Shown here piece after piece: positions 31,669 through 42,123 of a DNA stretch of 64,000 nt. How positions within the stretch are numbered: the first letter of the stretch is position 1; every line of letters begins with the position of its first letter. The notes beneath the pieces were generated by a model. That model saw only the letters and a list, made by a program, of their open reading frames with translations, did not search any database and was not told the origin of the DNA. Source of the DNA: Clusia tigrina (lineage: Eukaryota > Arthropoda > Insecta > Diptera > Clusiidae); contig OV050030.1 in NCBI GenBank assembly GCA_920105625.2, positions 175,139,315-175,203,314 of the forward strand, read 5' to 3'. A program made the translations under genes and the position numbers.

Positions 31669-32190
31669 GATGGATGCCTATTCCGCCTGTGGGAGAGCGA
31701 AGATGGAAAAACCACGAAGAACTTGATTGTGGTACCCAAGGCAAGAATAAGCGAAATTCTCAAGGAATACCATAGTGGGCCAAGCGGAGGACATTTGGGA
31801 ATAACAAAAACAGTCGAGAAAATTAAAACACGATTTTATTGGGTTGGTTACCAGCAATCGGTGGTTGACTGGATTAGTGCTTGTGAAAAGTGTACAGCTG
31901 CCAAGGGACCGAGCCGTCGCAGCCAGGGGAAGATGCATTTATACAACGTGGGAGCGCCATTTGAGCGTATTGCAATGGACATAGCAGGTCCGTTTCCAAT
32001 TAGTGATTCCGGCAACAAATATTTTCTCGTCGTAATCGACTATTTTAGTAAATGGCCAGAAGTGTACCCCATTCCCGATCAAGAAGCTAAGACCGTTGCA
32101 GATGCATTTATCAATAATTGGGTCTGTAGATTCGGAGCTCCCCTCGAGTTGCACTCGGATCAAGGCAGAAATTTCGAGGGAAATGAGTGA
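31669..32190 (+). pseudogene. element B integrase, zinc domain and first half of core
   Basis: This continues the pol frame beyond the stop. It has the intact HHCC zinc domain (EYHSGPSGGHLGITK with the His pair, ISACEKCTAAKG with the Cys pair), the first catalytic Asp in IAMDIAGPFPISDSG and the second in ELHSDQGRNFEG. A 14-bp deletion right after NFE (about 32179) throws the frame into a stop at 32188. Copy A retains those 14 bases but lacks part of the zinc domain. Confidence 0.88.
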
Positions 32191-32824
32191 ATTGATGGGC
32201 ATACGCAAAACTCGTACAACCCCTTTGCACCCACAGTCCGATGGAATGGTTGAAAGATTTAATCGTACGCTTGAGGAACACCTAAGGAAAGTCGTGGACA
32301 GAAACCAGAAAGATTGGGACCAACACATACCCCTCTTCTTAATGGCATACCGATCGGCAACTCACGATACAACATCTACAACACCAGCTAAGGCAATTTT
32401 CGGTTGTGACATAAGATTACCTGCAGATCTGAAATTCGGTGCCTACTCATCTACGGAAGTTTCATGTAGCAGTTATGTAGCTGACAAACGAAGACAGCTG
32501 AATGAAATTCATGGAACCATCAGAAAGCGCACACAACTGATGAGTGATAAAATGAAAGCCAGATATGATCTACGAGCAAACTCCAAGGGATTTCAGGAAG
32601 GGCAGCTAGTTAAGCTTCATAATCCGCAAAGGAAAAAGGGATTATCGCCAAAACTGCAAACACACTGGGAAGGCCCTTATAAGGTGATAAAGCGGCTCAA
32701 CGATGTAGTATACCGCATCCAGTTGGCGAGAAAGGCCAGGAGCAAAATGAAAGTCGTTCATTTAGAGAGGTTATCTCCTTATAAAGGTTGCAGTACTATC
32801 CTTGTTCGGGACGAACAAGTTTAA
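32191..32824 (+). pseudogene. element B integrase, second half of core and C-terminus
   Basis: This is the rest of the integrase in a shifted frame: REMSELMGIRKTRTTPLHPQ, SDGMVERFNRTLEEHLRKVV with the catalytic Glu, LFLMAYRSATHDTTSTTPAK, and the C-terminal GPYKVIKRLNDVVYRIQL and VVHLERLSPYKG. It is open to TAA at 32822. The polypurine tract and 3' LTR follow at once. No env-like ORF is present. Confidence 0.88.
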
Positions 32825-32835
32825 GCGGAGGGCAG

Positions 32836-33437
32836 TGAAACGTGATAGCTCAGTGAAAAGGGATTGCATACTTTTACGATCCCATCTGGAGAATGAGTGC
32901 CCCCAGTTAGTCAAGATGCGAACTATTCGAATAAAAGTTTATTCAAGAACCATCTGCCGGTAATATCAAAAAGAATATTCTCGACTTCTGTCGAAGAGGA
33001 TAGAAGCTTCTAGAAACTACGAGAATAGCGTAGAAGTTTCTACAACAAACAATTGGAAAATTTTAAAAGCGACAAGACTGTTCAAACTCGAATACAGTAG
33101 ATCAGAGACCGTAAAAGTGTGTGCATCTAGCATTATAATCAAAGCAGCAGTATTTGTAATTGTGCAAAGTGATGAAATTCATTATTAAATAAAGTGATGA
33201 AATTACTTATTAAATAAAGTGTTAAATAAAGTGCAAATCATAACTAAGTAAACTTTAAGCCTAATATTAAATGTGTAAATAGCAATAATTAAATAAAGCT
33301 AATTATTTTAATTTAACCAGCGATTGTTTGATTACTACACAATCCAGCGGTACGAGTCCGAGTACAGAGAGTTAGAGAAATTGTCAGGAGGGCAATTTTG
33401 TAACAGAGTAAATTGTCAAGAGAGCAATTTCGTAACA
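32836..33437 (+). repeat. 3' LTR of gypsy element B
   Basis: This 602-bp LTR has TG...CA ends and the same heat-shock-like blocks (GAATATTC 32973-32980, GAAGCTTCTAGAA 33003-33015). Its TATA box is changed to TTTAAAAG. The left breakpoint of the 6.9-kb tandem duplication lies inside it at 32972. Confidence 0.92.
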
Positions 33438-34242
33438 ATATATTGGTAATGTGCATATATTTTAATTCGATATTTTTTGAGTTTTGTTTAAAACTGCAAT
33501 TTTGATTTCTATTCAATTTATTCTTTGCGTCAGTAATAGGAGAAGTTCGTTGCACTTTGCATAACAACAGTGCAAATTCTCTTGCACATTAAGCAGACGG
33601 AAATTCGACACGCTACCAATGGTCGACAATGGTAGTCATACAGTGTATTACTGCAAGAAATTTCTACTGCTTACAGTTACAGAACGCCAGTTGTAGGTAA
33701 AAGAGCAACGACTGTGTTTCAATTGTTTTAAGAACGATCAGAATTCAAACAACTGCAAGTCGAGATGTTGCAGCAAATGTGATAAAAAAAACACTGGGAG
33801 TACTTAGGAGCGTCCAAATTTGAATTCCAGTGGATGGGAAAGCCAAGAAAAAAGAAGAATAAATTAGGCGAATGGTACGTGAGCCCAGTAAAGTCATTAC
33901 TATGATCCTGGAGAAGGAGGCGCAAGAAACTCCCCAATATCGCGTGTTTAGTACTTTAAGACTATGGACCAAGAGGAGCAAGAGTCTTCCCAAGAAATGT
34001 TTGTAGATTGTGTTTTGATTTGGGCAACTGTTGTGATTTTACTGCTTAAGCTAATTTTTAATAAAGTTAACTCGACTTTCTGCAATCCATTTATATAAGA
34101 AATACAATTTTAAAAAAAATGAAAAGTTTTTCTAAAACAATTATTTTAAACTTATCAAATGATTTCAAACAAACAAAGTGCTTTAATGATACAAATAATA
34201 AAAAAATTTATCATAAAAAACATAAATATATTAAGTTCGGTA
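33438..34242. other. unassigned segment of duplication copy 1
   Basis: No family was recognised with confidence. The plus strand around 33740-34000 reads short open pieces (TTASRDVAANVIKKTLG, IRRMVREPSKVITMILEKEA) that could be a decayed transposase N-terminus, but stops are frequent. The counterpart in copy 2 is 40333-41101, which lacks 36 bp near 34110. Confidence 0.3.
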
Positions 34243-34505
34243 ATATGTTATTGATACGCCAGGCTGCAGGCAATGTTTTTCTTTCGGTCTTGACGCAAGA
34301 AGCTCAGCTGATTTCTTAGATAAATTTAAATCTCGAATCAAGTCGTTTAGCTCCCCCTGAGAAAAACCTTGTAGCGTAGGACTGCATACTTCAAGTTCAC
34401 TTTTACTATTGCTTTTAATCTGTTTAACTAATATTTCAACATCTTCACAGTAATCGTCTGATAAGGAAGTAAATACCGATATTGGTAAATCTTCACTAAG
34501 CAGCG
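34243..34505 (-). pseudogene. fragment of an unnamed multicopy arthropod protein, copy 1
   Basis: The minus strand is open for about 85 codons without a Met start and reads EDLPISVFTSLSDDYCEDVE, then LQGFSQGELNDLIRDLNLSK, KSAELLASRPKEKHCLQPGV and SITYYRT. I recognise the FSQGELNDLIRDL and SAELLASRL blocks from uncharacterised, multicopy arthropod proteins that look transposon-borne, but cannot name the family. Both ends run into unrelated sequence, so it is a fragment, possibly captured by another element. It is repeated at 41102-41364. Confidence 0.5.
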
Positions 34506-34953
34506 TGGTGGCTTAGCGGATTGTGCGTTTGGGTAAACCCAAGAGCGCTTTTGCATCGGTTCCTACCTTTTACATTCACAGCCATCATTGTCATGTTATC
34601 CAAACCGAGGCCCTTTACGTCCTCCTTGACTCCAATATCGAAGTGACTCCACGCAAGTTTCACGAACCTTGTGTGGATCCCCCAGAGGTGAAGCTTGGAG
34701 GAACCATCTCGTATAGGGATTGAAATATTTCTCGTGTGGACAAATAGGTCATAGAGCGGGGAACTGCAGGCATAGGCAACTCCAGTAAAATCAGGGATAT
34801 GCATATGGTACTCACTCTTCCATTAAAGTCATGGCAGGATGATGATATGACTCCCCCCTTTGGCTACAGGTGCTGCTGCTGTTAAATAAAGAAACAGTAG
34901 AGTCGTTGGCGAAATGAGACGGCTTAATACGGTATGGATTCGGAAAGGTAAAG

Positions 34954-35190
34954 GTGAAAGCTTATAAAGCTGACACCGAAGCCGTTGATTGTGTCGTGTC
35001 AACAGCCGAATCGGAAATAAATGACGAGACTGACAAGGAGCTAGAGACAGTAAGTAACGTCAGCAGCCATAGGAGCGAGGATGGGTACATATGTTCATGT
35101 ACTGAAGGGCTTAGTAGGGCCCTGGAGAGAATGTACTCGGAGAAAGAGCTTCTTGGCGGCCCGCAAGATTGCAAGATGCGACGCTGGTAG
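34954..35190 (+). pseudogene. probable LOA/I LINE ORF1 fragment, copy 1
   Basis: This 78-codon frame is acidic (AESEINDETDKELETVSNVS) and ends with CTEGLSRALERMYSEKELLG. It lies on the same strand just upstream of the endonuclease of the LOA/I LINE, where ORF1 belongs. No zinc knuckle is seen. The assignment is by position and composition only. The identical frame is at 41807-42049 in copy 2. Confidence 0.35.
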
Positions 35191-35264
35191 CCAATTAAGC
35201 TCCTACAAACCTTGCTAAATCACAACGTAATGTTTTTATAATTCATAATTAGAGTAATGAAAAC

Positions 35265-36030
35265 CATCAGCTGGGAAATAAACAGAAAAATCTACCGGTT
35301 GACCTCCATATACCTCGACAATGATGACCCAGAGCCACTACCATCGGACATGCTAAGGAAGTTAGTAACGAATAGCAAGGCTTCCGGAGTGGGTCTTATA
35401 CTGGGGGTGCTGCCCCAGTATAAGGGGGTGCTGTAAATGCCCACCATACGGTATGGGGTAGCTCCGACATCAACGAACGGGGTGCGTCACTTTTCAATTA
35501 TTTTATGAGTAGAAAGTTATTACTATGTAACAGGGGTAATGAACCTACGTTTATCACTCGCACACGTCAATAAGTGCTAGATATTACGTTTGTATCGGAG
35601 AATTCTTTGAAAAGATGGTACAATTGAAGTTTCTATCGGAACACTCATTCTCAGACCATTGCAATATTGAGGTCATACTCCAAGAAGAAACGTCCCTACC
35701 AATCACTTATAGGAATTATAGAGGGACTAACTGGCAGAAGTATAATCTTATGCTAGACAAATTTCTTCCTAAATATCCACCAGAAATTCCTGACAATGCC
35801 TAGATAATCTTGTCAGGTCTTTCAACAACTCTTGCACGAAGGCGCATGTCCTAAAAGCTATAAGAGAGGTAAGAGGCTAGTGGCCCTCTGAACTTAATAA
35901 ACTAAGGAGGGAGACTATAGACCAATTCAATAAAGCGAAGTCCTCTCGCAATGAATGCAACTGGGACTGTTATAGTGAAAAGTTAAAGCCATACAAAAAG
36001 GAATTGAGAAAAGCGAAAATAACATCTTGC
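35265..36030 (+). pseudogene. LOA/I LINE endonuclease and linker, copy 1
   Basis: This is the AP-type endonuclease C-terminal half of an LOA/I LINE. The text reads PEPLPSDMLRKLVTNSKASG, then VNAHHTVWGSSDINERGASL, LLLCNRGNEPTFITRTRQ, stop, VLDITFVSENSL, and FSDHCNIEVILQEE with the Asp-His motif, followed by YRNYRGTNWQKYNLMLDKFL. A templated inverted insertion at 35395-35433 disrupts the block before NAHH, a TAA replaces a sense codon before VLDIT, and further frameshifts follow. The N-terminal catalytic Asn/Glu region is missing. Confidence 0.75.
35395..35433 (+). repeat. 12-bp hairpin with flanking 9-bp repeat (template-switch scar), copy 1
   Basis: CTTATACTGGGG (35395-35406) and its exact reverse complement CCCCAGTATAAG (35413-35424) are separated by GTGCTG. 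GGGGTGCTG occurs before and after the inverted piece. The same scar is at 42254-42292. It lies inside the endonuclease where the family has LILG followed directly by a CDxNAHH-like block. Confidence 0.85.
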
Positions 36031-36273
36031 AGGTGGTGATAATGAGGGTACCACAGAAGAATCTCTACTACGCAATATTCTCTCAAGCTCCACTCCAACA
36101 ATTGGTTACCTCCAGAAACCCGACAATAGCTGGACCGAATCAAGTGAGGAGTCTCAAAATCTGTTATTAAATGCACGCTTTCCTGATAACCCTACAACGG
36201 GTAGAATGGAAACTGCACATAATACTAGGGCAAAGTCCGAAATTATAAATATCATTTCCGAAGCTAGTATCAC

Positions 36274-37738
36274 GTGGGGTGTAAAAACCTTTCAACCCCA
36301 GGGAATTGGAAATTAAATGTAGAGGATAGAGTAAGAAAAGCATCAATAGCACTCTATTCGTGTAGGAAGACAGTAGGACTAAAATGGGGTATGGCCCCCC
36401 AAATAGTACATTGGTTATACACAGCAGTGGTTAGACCGATTTTGTTTTACGGCATACTGGTATGGTGGCCGGCACTTCATAAAAGCTACGTTGTGAAAAA
36501 CTTAGAGCGTATTCAGAGAGCAGCTAGTTTATGTATAAGCGGAGCTCTTAAAACTACTCCCACGGCGGCATTGAACATTATGCTAGACTTTTTGCCATTT
36601 GATTTGCTTGGAATGCAACTTGCAATAAAATCGGCTCTTAGAGTCAGGGAACTCTCCCTTTTAACTACAAGTAGCAGTAGTCATACGACTATAGTAGAAA
36701 AATTTCCTAATATTCCCGATAATACAGATTACTGTAACTCATTAGAATGGAATTTAAGAAAACCCTTTAACATCATATTTGCCACAAAGGACGACTGGGA
36801 TAATGGAATCATGAGTGACAAGAACGAAATAAGCATTTACACTGACGGTTCAAAACTTAATGATCGGGTGGGTGGAGGTGTATTTTCTGAAAAGCTGAGC
36901 GTCAGTCTATCCTTCCGCTGGCCGGACCATTGTAGTGTGTTCCAGGCAGAGGTAATAGCAATAAGAGAGGATATGCGACATAAAAATAATATTTCCCTAT
37001 CCACGAGGTATATATATATCTACTCGGATAGCCAAGCAGCTATAAAATCACTGGAGACAGTAAGATAATCGTCGAAAACCGTGCTACAATGCCATAATGT
37101 ATTAATTGACTTATCTGAATACTTTTATATAGATCTGGTCTGGGTGCCGGGCCATAGGGATATTGGGGGTAAATGCGGGACTGATGAGCTGGCTAGGGAG
37201 GGGACAACAGTAACTATCCTTCCGGATAAAGTTCCATTACCAATGCCTTTAGCAACATGCAAATTTCTAATAGATAGATACACTGTCGAAGTGGCAAATG
37301 CTAGATGGAGACAATTATCATCCTGCTTAACAAGTCGAAGAACTTGGCCGGAGTGAATCGCGGCCGTTCAAAACTGCTGTTGACATTTAATAGGCAGGAT
37401 ATTAAATTTGTAATAGGGGTACTGACGGGTCACTGTTTGGTAGCCACGCAAATAGATTGAGAGTACCCATCATGACTTTTGTAGGAGGTGTCAAGATGTC
37501 GAAGAAGAGGAAACAATGGAACACCTCCTGTGTGGGTGCATTGCTCTATGCAGAAAAAGTTCTCCAATCTTGGATTTGCATTTCTTGACAGCATTGAGGA
37601 GATTTCCCGCATGCAGCTAACGGAAGTGACCACTTTTATTAAATCCACTGGATGCTTTAAGGAGGATTCGGAGGTATAGGGGGAAAAAATTCTAGTGGCC
37701 ACAATGGGCCTTGAACAGGCTTAAGGCGAGTCTTAAGA
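36274..37738 (+). pseudogene. LOA/I LINE RT tail, RNase H and 3' end, copy 1
   Basis: After the endonuclease linker (ISEASITWGVKTFQP near 36250-36290) the reverse transcriptase core is missing and the text resumes with KLNVEDRVRKASIALYSCRK and PILFYGILVWWPALHKSYVV. RNase H follows with SIYTDGSKLNDRVGGGVFSE, CSVFQAEVIAIRE and YIYSDSQAAIKSLE, so all three acidic catalytic positions are visible. The end has a FYIDLVWVPGHRDIGG block and then a damaged LTGHCLVATQ block and FLDSIEEISRMQLTEVTTF. A stop at 37066-37068 and frameshifts near 37350 and 37480 break it. In copy 1 the last 54 bp of the element are deleted. Confidence 0.8.
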
Positions 37739-38262
37739 CATGGAAATCCAGCTTAAATGTCAAGGTCAGGAGTGAGAAACTTTTTGTGCTGGACGCGATG
37801 TTTCAAATTGTGTAAATATGATTTTAATATTTGGTGCACTCTTGCAGGTAAAAATCTGCAAAAATTTTTATACTAGACCAGCGTGCCAAATTCTATCAAA
37901 TGCCTGAGCAATATCAAGGAAAATTGCCGAGCAATACTTTTTTCCTTGAATGTAAATCTTATCATTAGTTATTCGATTTACTTGCTGTACTGGACCGTGT
38001 TTTTGGCGAAATCCAAATTGATTATGTGGAATTATAGCACTTTATTGCACATCTGGCAGTACTTTGACATTAGTAGAATTTCAAACATTTTTGACAGCGT
38101 TGGAAGGAGACTGACACCGGTTGAGTCTTCTCTTTTTCTGGTTTAGGTACCATGATTACCTGTGATATCTTCGAAGCTGAGGGGAAATATCCAATTGGGA
38201 AAACGTTGAACACTTCACAGGAAACACAATTATTTTTGCCATGGATATTTGTTTGTGATTAA
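37739..38262 (-). pseudogene. jockey-clade RT fragment, copy 1
   Basis: On the minus strand I read DSTGVSLLPTLSKMFEILLM near 38100, and GKKYCSAIFLDIAQAFDRIW with HAGLV near 37870-37950, which is palm A of a jockey-clade reverse transcriptase. Only the fingers and first palm motif survive and frames change. The catalytic YADD is absent. It is repeated at 44652-45175. Confidence 0.75.
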
Positions 38263-39046
38263 GCGTGTAGATCGGAAAGTAGGCATTTCAAAGAAAGCAC
38301 TTGCGTGTAGTTAACTCAACGCATGAGCTCTATTAATTAACTGCTAAGAGACACTACACATTGTTTAAAATACACATGTAATGTATAATTAAGTACGTAC
38401 ATATTTTTAGGGTGCGAAAATTGTAAATAATTAATAACAGACAGTATGTAAAATATTAGGGTGTTACAGCTCCGCATTCGATTTAAGTACGGGCAATGGC
38501 ATAGAAAATGCACTATCGGCATTTTGTATTCAGTAAGTCACTGGATTACCAAACTGAAATCAATAAACAACAAACAAGCGTAACTGGAACACCAAAAAAG
38601 TGCTTGCCTAGGAAGTAAGATAAATTGTAACTAGCATACAAGATTTAGGGTTTGAAGCAATAATGCTTGTTAGTTTTTAACTCGTAAAACGAGTGTTTTG
38701 TGTGGGCAGCTCAATAGTGCCTTAAGTGATATCAGTTTGATACTTCCAGAGGCGATAGATTCCCCCTAGTACTAGCTTGTTACCAAAGTTCCTGAGTCTC
38801 GTCCTAATTAGTGTTGGACTGAAACTGTTCAAAAAGCCCATTTGTGAACAAACCAACCTCTGCTTCTGAAGCACTAAGCTTATCCTGTGCTTCCCCCATA
38901 TGCGTTACCGGAATTTCCCCCGGCTTTTCCATATCTTTAAGGTCCGACTTAAATTTCCGCCTTTTCGCTGCTATAAGATTATATAGCCTGCGTAGGCTTT
39001 TGCGAAGTACTCTCCGGACCGTGTTATCTCTCGAAGAGGTGATCAC
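38263..39046. other. unassigned segment of duplication copy 1
   Basis: No domain was recognised. Short frames on either strand (for example 80 codons minus at 38804-39046) lack family resemblance. It directly precedes the mariner-type fragment and may contain its decayed upstream part. Confidence 0.3.
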
Positions 39047-39282
39047 AATTGGCCACCGAGATCTTGTGATTTAACACCTTGCGACTTCTTCCTTTGAGGC
39101 CACGTGAAAGATAAGGTCTACGCCAACAGCCCAGCGTCGATTCAAGACCTCAAAGATACAATTCGTGAGGCTATCGAGGGCAGCCACTTTGCGATTTGGT
39201 TATGGAAAATTTCATGAAAAGGATATGGTCCTGTAAGTGTGGTCGTGGTGGCCATTTGGCTGATGTTGTTTTTCATTATTAA
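39047..39282 (+). pseudogene. Tc1/mariner-type transposase C-terminus, copy 1
   Basis: This is the C-terminal end of an IS630/Tc1/mariner-type DDE transposase. It reads NWPPRSCDLTPCDFFL, stop, GHVKDKVYANSPASIQDLKD and TIREAIE; one frame over it continues QPLCDLVMENFMKRIWSCKC and GRGGHLADVVFHY to a natural stop at 39280-39282. The third catalytic acid would be the Asp in the PRSCDLTP box. Copy 1 has TGA at 39095-39097 where copy 2 has TGG. A frameshift near 39180 is common to both. Confidence 0.8.
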
Positions 39283-39861
39283 CGGCATACCTTCCTCTTT
39301 ATTATGCAATAAACATCTGATCATTTGTCTCAAAAAATGGCATTTTTCTTTGAATACCAAAATAACACCTCTTATTGGAAAACCCTTATATCCAACAAAC
39401 AAACAGTCCCCCACAAAGAAAATGATTGGAACCACAATTCTTCAAATTATTGTTGATGCACTATGATTCGTTACCAACGCCCAGCTTCACACATTATTAA
39501 GAGTGCCATTTATAAAAGACGAAGTTAAACTTCAAAGTACATTGTATAAAAATCGTCTCTAATCGTTACGAAATGAGCTGGTTTCCAGCCTTAAGACTCC
39601 AACCAAGTAATTCACAACACTGAACCCCAAAGCACCAAGAGATTTAGTAGCAATGTAGTATAGAAATTAAAAATATATTAAAAAAAAAAAAAATTATTCT
39701 TTGTTTCTAATTATAAGGCATGCGCCACTGGGCGTATACCTTTCAATATTGTATGTTAGAGAGAACTGTATATATGTAGGTAGTATTATAATTGTAAAAT
39801 TATTTTAGTCTAAGACAAAATGCAATAAAAAATGATTTAAAAAAAAAAACCACAATTGAAC
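39283..39861. other. mariner 3' flank and AT-rich end of unit, copy 1
   Basis: The first 100 bp after the transposase stop look like the 3' untranslated part of the mariner-type element. The remainder is non-coding with two A-runs, one before 39700 and one before 39850, the last directly before the duplication junction. Confidence 0.4.
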
Positions 39862-39866
39862 CACAC

Positions 39867-40332
39867 AGAATATTCTCGACTTCTGTAAAGGAGGATAGAA
39901 GCTTCTAGAAACTACGAGAATAGCGTAGAAGTTTCTACAACAAACAATTGGAAAATTATAAAAGCGACAAGACTGTTCAAACTCGAATACAGTAGATCAG
40001 AGACCGTAAAAGTGTGTGCATCTAGCATTATAATCAAAGCAGCAGTATTTGTAATTGTGCAAAGTGATGAAATTCATTATTAAGTAAAGTGATGAAATTA
40101 CTTATTAAATAAAGTGTTAAATAAAGTGCAAATCATAACTAAGTAAACTTTAAGCCTAATATTAAATGTGTAAATAGCAATAATTAAATAAAGCTAATTA
40201 TTTTAATTTAACCAGCGATTGTTTGATTACTACACAATCCAGCGGTACGAGTCCGAGTACAGAGAGTTAGAGGAATTGTCAGGAGGGCAATTTTGTAACA
40301 GAGTAAATTGTCAAGAGGGCAATTTCGTAACA
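39867..40332 (+). repeat. partial gypsy LTR at the start of duplication copy 2
   Basis: This is the 3' 466 bp of the LTR of the element A/B family. It keeps GAATATTC (39868-39875), GAAGCTTCTAGAA (39898-39910) and an unmutated TATAAAAG (39957-39964). The first part of the LTR is absent because the duplication breakpoint cut it. It is not a solo LTR formed by recombination. Confidence 0.9.
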
Positions 40333-41101
40333 ATATATTGGTAATGTGCATATATTTTAATTCGATATTTTTTGAGTTTTGTTTAAAACTGCAATTTTGA
40401 TTTCTATTCAATTTATTCTTTGCGTCAGTAATAGGAGAAGTTCGTTGCACTTTGCATAACAACAGTGCAAATTCTCTTGCACATTAAGCAGACGGAAATT
40501 CGACACGCTACCAATGGTCGACAATGTTAGTCATACAGTGTATTACTGCAAGAAATTTCTACTGCTTACAGTTACAGAACGCCAGTTGTAGGTAAAAGAG
40601 CAACGACTGTGTTTCAATTGTTTTAAGAACGATCAGAATTCAAACAACTGCAAGTCGAGATGTTGCAGCAAATGTGATAAAAAAAACACTGGGAGTACTT
40701 AGGAGCGTCCAAATTTGAATTCCAGTGGATGGGAAAGCCAAGAAAAAAGAAGAATAAATTAGGCGAATGGTACGTGAGCCCAGTAAAGTCATAACTATGA
40801 TCCTGGAGAAGGAGGCGCAAGAAACTCCCCAATATCGCGTGTTTAGTACTTTAAGACTATGGACCAAGGGAGGAAGAGTCTTCCCAAGAAATGTTTGTAG
40901 ATTGTGTTGTGATTTGGGCAACTGTTGTGATTTTACTGCTTAAGCTAATTTTTAATAAAGTTAACTCGACTTTCTGTAATCCATTTATATAAGAAATTAT
41001 TATTTTAAACTTATCAAATGATTTCAAACAAACAAAGTGCTTTAATGATACAAATAATAAAAAAATTTATCATAAAAAACATAAATATATTAAGTTCGGT
41101 A

Positions 41102-41364
41102 ATATGTTATTGATACGCCAGGCTGCAGGCAATGTTTTTCTTTCGGTCTTGACGCAAGAAGCTCAGCTGATTTCTTAGATAAATTTAAATCTCGAATCAA
41201 GTCGTTTAGCTCCCCCTGAGAAAAACCTTGTAGCGTAGGACTGCATACTTCAAGTTCACTTTTACTATTGCTTTTAATCTGTTTAACTAATATTTCAACA
41301 TCTTCACAGTAATCGTCTGATAAGGAAGTAAATACCGATATTGGTAAATCTTCACTAAGCAGCG
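41102..41364 (-). pseudogene. fragment of an unnamed multicopy arthropod protein, copy 2
   Basis: This is the duplicate of 34243-34505, with the same open frame of about 85 codons. It shows no difference of note from copy 1. Confidence 0.5.
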
Positions 41365-41806
41365 TGGTGGCTTAGCGGATTGTGCGTTTGGGTAAACCCA
41401 AGAGCGCTTTTGCATCGGTTCCTACCTTTTACATTCACAGCCATCATTGTCATGTTATCCAAACGGAGGCCCTTTACGTCCTCCTTGACTCCAATATCGA
41501 AGTGACTCCACGCAACTTTCACGAACTTTGTGTGGATCCCCCAGAGGTGAAGCTTGGAGGAACCATCTCGTATAGGGATTGAAATATTTCTCGTGTGGAC
41601 AAATAGGTCATAGAGCGGGGAACTGCAGGCATAGGCAACTCCAGTAAAATCAGGGATATGCATATGGTACTCACTCTTCCATTAAAGTCATGGCAGGATG
41701 ATGATATGACTCCCCCCTTTGGCTACAGGTGCTGCTGCTGTTAAATAAAGAAACAGTAGAGTCGTTGGCGAAATGAGACGGCTTAATACGGTATGGATTC
41801 GGAAAG

Positions 41807-42049
41807 GTGAAGGTGAAAGCTTATAAAGCTGACACCGAAGCCGTTGATTGTGTCGTGTCAACAGCCGAATCGGAAATAAATGACGAGACTGACAAGGAGC
41901 TAGAGACAGTAAGTAACGTCAGCAGCCATAGGAGCGAGGATGGGTACATATGTTCATGTACTGAAGGGCTTAGCAGGGCCCTGGAGAGAATGTACTCGGA
42001 GAAAGAGCTTCTTGGCGGCCCGCAAGATTGCAAGATGCGACGCTGGTAG
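41807..42049 (+). pseudogene. probable LOA/I LINE ORF1 fragment, copy 2
   Basis: This duplicates 34954-35190. A single change (AAAG to GTGAAG context before it) gives two more codons in front of the same Met-led frame. Assignment is by position. Confidence 0.35.
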
Positions 42050-42123
42050 CCAATTAAGCTCCTACAAACCTTGCTAAAACACAACGTAATGTTTTTATAA
42101 TTCATAATTAGAGTAATGAAAAC

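Larger units (their letters stand above)
27413..33437 (+). mobile_element. Ty3/gypsy element B, nearly full length, defective
   Basis: This is the second copy of the family, in plus orientation, with LTRs at 27413-28013 and 32836-33437. Order of parts is 5' LTR, tRNA-Leu-type primer site, gag, protease, RT/RNase H, integrase, polypurine tract and 3' LTR. ATAT precedes the left end and follows the right end, a plausible 4-bp target duplication. The LTRs differ by roughly 15 bases in 600, so it appears older than A. It has a stop in the RNase H-integrase linker and a 14-bp deletion in integrase, besides the defects it shares with A. Confidence 0.93.
32972..39861 (+). repeat. tandem segmental duplication, copy 1
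   Basis: This 6890-bp unit is repeated at 39867-46774 in the same orientation. Offsets between matching points are 6895 (up to about 34100), 6859 (34150-37700) and 6913 (after 37800), which reflects one 36-bp and one 54-bp indel. It begins within the 3' LTR of element B and ends at CCACAATTGAAC. By eye the copies are about 99 percent identical. Confidence 0.95.

Noticed and set aside
34496..34804. 102-codon minus frame, repeated at 41355-41663
   Set aside because: Conserved only because of the segmental duplication; the text shows no domain and overlaps sequence of mixed origin.
39867..40332. Solo LTR
   Set aside because: It lacks the first 136 bp of the LTR and its left end coincides with the tandem duplication junction, so it is a duplicated partial LTR.
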